From: Methanobacterium sp.
GTDB lineage: Archaea > Methanobacteriota > Methanobacteria > Methanobacteriales > Methanobacteriaceae
Assembly: GCA_003164415.1 (NCBI GenBank)
Contig: PLTK01000068.1
Span: 39,814-54,902, forward strand
Reading direction: 5' to 3'
DNA: 15,089 nt
In this document: one piece after another, positions 13,565 through 15,089 of the stretch
Layout of the letters: each line of letters opens with the position of its first letter
Numbering within the stretch: the stretch's first letter is position 1
Position numbers and translations under genes: made by a program
Notes under the pieces: model-generated
Told to the model about the DNA's origin: nothing
Database searches by the model: none
What the model saw: only the letters and a program-made list of their open reading frames with translations

Positions 13565-14809
13565 TTAACCCCGGGGATCTTTTATCTCTCCAGAAATTGC
13601 TGAGGCTGCAACAACAGCAGGATTAGCTAAGAAAACCTCAGATTCCGGGTCTCCCATTCTTCCAAGGAAGTTTCTATTGGTAGTAGCTATACATACTTCG
13701 TCCGATCCAAGAACACCCATATGACCACCTAAACAAGGTCCACAACCAGGATTGCATATTATTGCCCCTGAGTCCATAAATGTATCTATAAGCCCATTAT
13801 GAAGAGCTTGCCTGTATATTTCAGCAGATGCTGGAATTATAATGAGTCTAACATCTTCATGGATAGTTTTTCCCTCTAAAACTTCTCCCGCTTGTACCAG
13901 ATCTTCTAGACGTCCATTTGTACATGAACCTATAAATGCCTGGTTTATTGTTGTACCTTCAACATTTGAAATTGGTTTAACATTATCAACATTGTGGGGA
14001 CATGCTACTTGGGGTTCCATATCATCAACTTGGAAGTTAAACTCCTTTTCATAGCTGTAATCTTTATCTGATTTGACAACCTTGAAGTCAGTGACATTTC
14101 TATCATTTAAATATTGTAATGTTGCCTTGTTCGGTTCCATTATTCCATTTTTTGCACCGCTTTCAATAGCCATGTTACATATAGTCATTCTACTCGATAC
14201 ATCCATTGAGTCTATGGTGTTGCCTGTAAATTCCAATGTTTTATAGGTTGCTCCATACGTCCCTATTTCACCTATTACATTGAGAATCACATCTTTAGCC
14301 GTAACAAATTGACCAAGTTTACCATCTACAGTTATTTTAAATGCTTCAGGCACTCTGAACCATGTTTTACCAGTTGCAAAAACAAATGCCATATCGGTTG
14401 CACCCATACCTGTTGCAAATGCTCCAAAAGCTCCGTGTGTACAGGTATGTGAATCTGCCCCTACAACCACAGAACCTGGCTTTATCAGTCCATATTCAGG
14501 CATTACTTGGTGACATATTCCTTCACCGTGATTGAAATAATTTTTAATTCCCTGTTTTCTGGCAAATTCCATTGTAACCTTATGAAATTCTGCTGATCCT
14601 ATGGTGTTTGGGGGCATGGTATGATCACAGATTATAACTATTTTATCTGGATCCCATACTTTATTTGAAATCTTTTTAAAGGTGTTTACGGTTGGTGGAG
14701 ATGTTCCATCATGGGACATGGCCAGATCAACGTTTACCTCAATAATTTCATCAGGATTTACAATCTTTTTACTTGCTGCCCTTGCAAGAATTTTTTCTGT
14801 TACATTCAT
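13565..14809 (-). CDS. hacA: Homoaconitase-type large subunit (HacA; LeuC family)
   Basis: The 414-residue protein is an aconitase-superfamily large subunit. The three [4Fe-4S] cysteines are Cys296 (GSCTNGR, 294-300), Cys356 and Cys359 (GCGPC). GADSHTCTHGAFGAFATG at 117-134 is the family signature. Assignment to homoaconitase rather than isopropylmalate isomerase rests on AMSHDGTSP (30-38), DHTMPPNT (62-69) and PGCGPCLG (354-361). These resemble the characterised Methanocaldococcus HacA more than its LeuC, which has HDITGP and PSCSACMG. HacA with a small subunit (HacB, not in this window) converts homocitrate and longer homologues in 2-oxosuberate synthesis for coenzyme B. Just upstream ends a gene resembling homocitrate synthase, supporting the assignment. 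ATG 14809 is preceded by AGGA. Paralogue confusion with LeuC is the main uncertainty. Confidence 0.85.
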   Translation of the reverse strand: MNVTEKILARAASKKIVNPDEIIEVNVDLAMSHDGTSPPTVNTFKKISNKVWDPDKIVIICDHTMPPNTIGSAEFHKVTMEFARKQGIKNYFNHGEGICHQVMPEYGLIKPGSVVVGADSHTCTHGAFGAFATGMGATDMAFVFATGKTWFRVPEAFKITVDGKLGQFVTAKDVILNVIGEIGTYGATYKTLEFTGNTIDSMDVSSRMTICNMAIESGAKNGIMEPNKATLQYLNDRNVTDFKVVKSDKDYSYEKEFNFQVDDMEPQVACPHNVDNVKPISNVEGTTINQAFIGSCTNGRLEDLVQAGEVLEGKTIHEDVRLIIIPASAEIYRQALHNGLIDTFMDSGAIICNPGCGPCLGGHMGVLGSDEVCIATTNRNFLGRMGDPESEVFLANPAVVAASAISGEIKDPRG

Positions 14810-14871
14810 TCTGATTATCCTTCAAAATATTTTTTTAAACCATTTTTATAGTTAAGAATATTTTGGATTAG

Positions 14872-14882
14872 TTTATATTTTT
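14872..14882 (-). promoter_or_regulatory. Candidate TATA box for the hacA transcript
   Basis: On the minus strand the site reads AAAAATATAAA. It lies in the 155-base spacer before hacA and would start transcription near 14850, about 40 bases before the ATG. Readthrough from the upstream gene is an alternative, as no clear terminator is seen between them. Confidence 0.35.
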
Positions 14883-14964
14883 ATGCTTTATCTTATTTTT
14901 GATATGCTCTGATTAAAATTTCTCTATAGTATATAATATGTTCTTTGATGTGATTTTTATTTCT

Positions 14965-15089
14965 TTAAAGTTCGAATGGTCCTCTGACAGATCTGACAAT
15001 GTCGTTGAAAAGTTTGTCGTTTATATATTTGCCCTCTTCTCTTTTGCTTTTAACCTGTTCAACTATCTTACATAGTTCATCCTTTGTAA
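14965..15089 (-). CDS. C-terminus of a probable homocitrate synthase (AksA-like), truncated by window
   Basis: Only the last 40 codons are inside the window, too short for a firm identification. The frame reads without interruption to TAA (14965-14967) and contains DELCKIVEQVK, EEGKYINDKLF and IVRSVRGPFEL. The pattern of a helix, a GK-x-I-x-D turn and a final helix with an IV core resembles the C-terminal end of the isopropylmalate/homocitrate synthase catalytic family. Its position just before hacA on the same strand fits AksA, which condenses 2-oxoglutarate with acetyl-CoA at the first step of coenzyme B side-chain synthesis. The coding nature of this stretch is well supported; the AksA name rests mainly on context. 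Confidence 0.5.
   Translation of the reverse strand, partial: TKDELCKIVEQVKSKREEGKYINDKLFNDIVRSVRGPFEL

Overview
The window looks like chromosomal DNA from a methanogenic archaeon of the order Methanobacteriales, probably a Methanobacterium-type mesophile. No single marker was aligned. The evidence is archaeal housekeeping genes (pelota, FEN-1 with a PCNA-binding tail, two-ring Cdc48/VAT), methanogen genes (an FmdE-type protein, a homoaconitase-type HacA next to the end of a probable homocitrate synthase, a DUF2119-type protein, an archaeal AHCY/SIHH), and an MraY-like plus MurG-like pair expected in a pseudomurein-walled methanogen. DNA is AT-rich, gaps are very AT-rich, ribosome binding sites are GGTG/GGAGG types, several starts are TTG, and promoters carry archaeal TATA boxes.

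Layout. 1-429 (+) is the 3' end of an FmdE-family gene, convergent with a minus-strand group read from 3853 down to 494: pelota, a membrane MraY-like glycan-phosphate transferase and a MurG-like GT-B glycosyltransferase. The last two are candidates for successive lipid-linked steps of pseudomurein synthesis. A 625-base AT-rich gap follows, then four plus-strand units: prephenate dehydrogenase with an unusual C-terminal extension (4491-5795), a small secreted beta-rich protein behind a leader rich in inverted repeats (6006-6452), Cdc48 (7044-9230) with a palindrome at its expected transcription start, and S-adenosyl/S-inosyl-homocysteine hydrolase followed by a DUF2119-type metallopeptidase-like protein (9494-11412). 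A 524-base gap holds one uncertain 63-codon ORF. The right end is minus-strand: the C-terminus of a probable AksA entering from beyond 15089, HacA, a DUF98/chorismate-lyase-like protein starting 2 bases after hacA, and FEN-1.

Functional themes are coenzyme B (2-oxosuberate) synthesis, SAM recycling, aromatic amino acid and possibly 4-hydroxybenzoate synthesis, cell-wall lipid intermediates, and quality control (pelota, Cdc48). I see no mobile element, CRISPR array, tRNA or rRNA, and no obvious horizontally acquired island. No clearly new multi-gene system is visible. The most original signals are the cdc48 promoter palindromes, the operator-like array before the secreted protein, the TyrA extension, the uncharacterised DUF2119 protein and the isolated higher-GC patch around 11495-11642.
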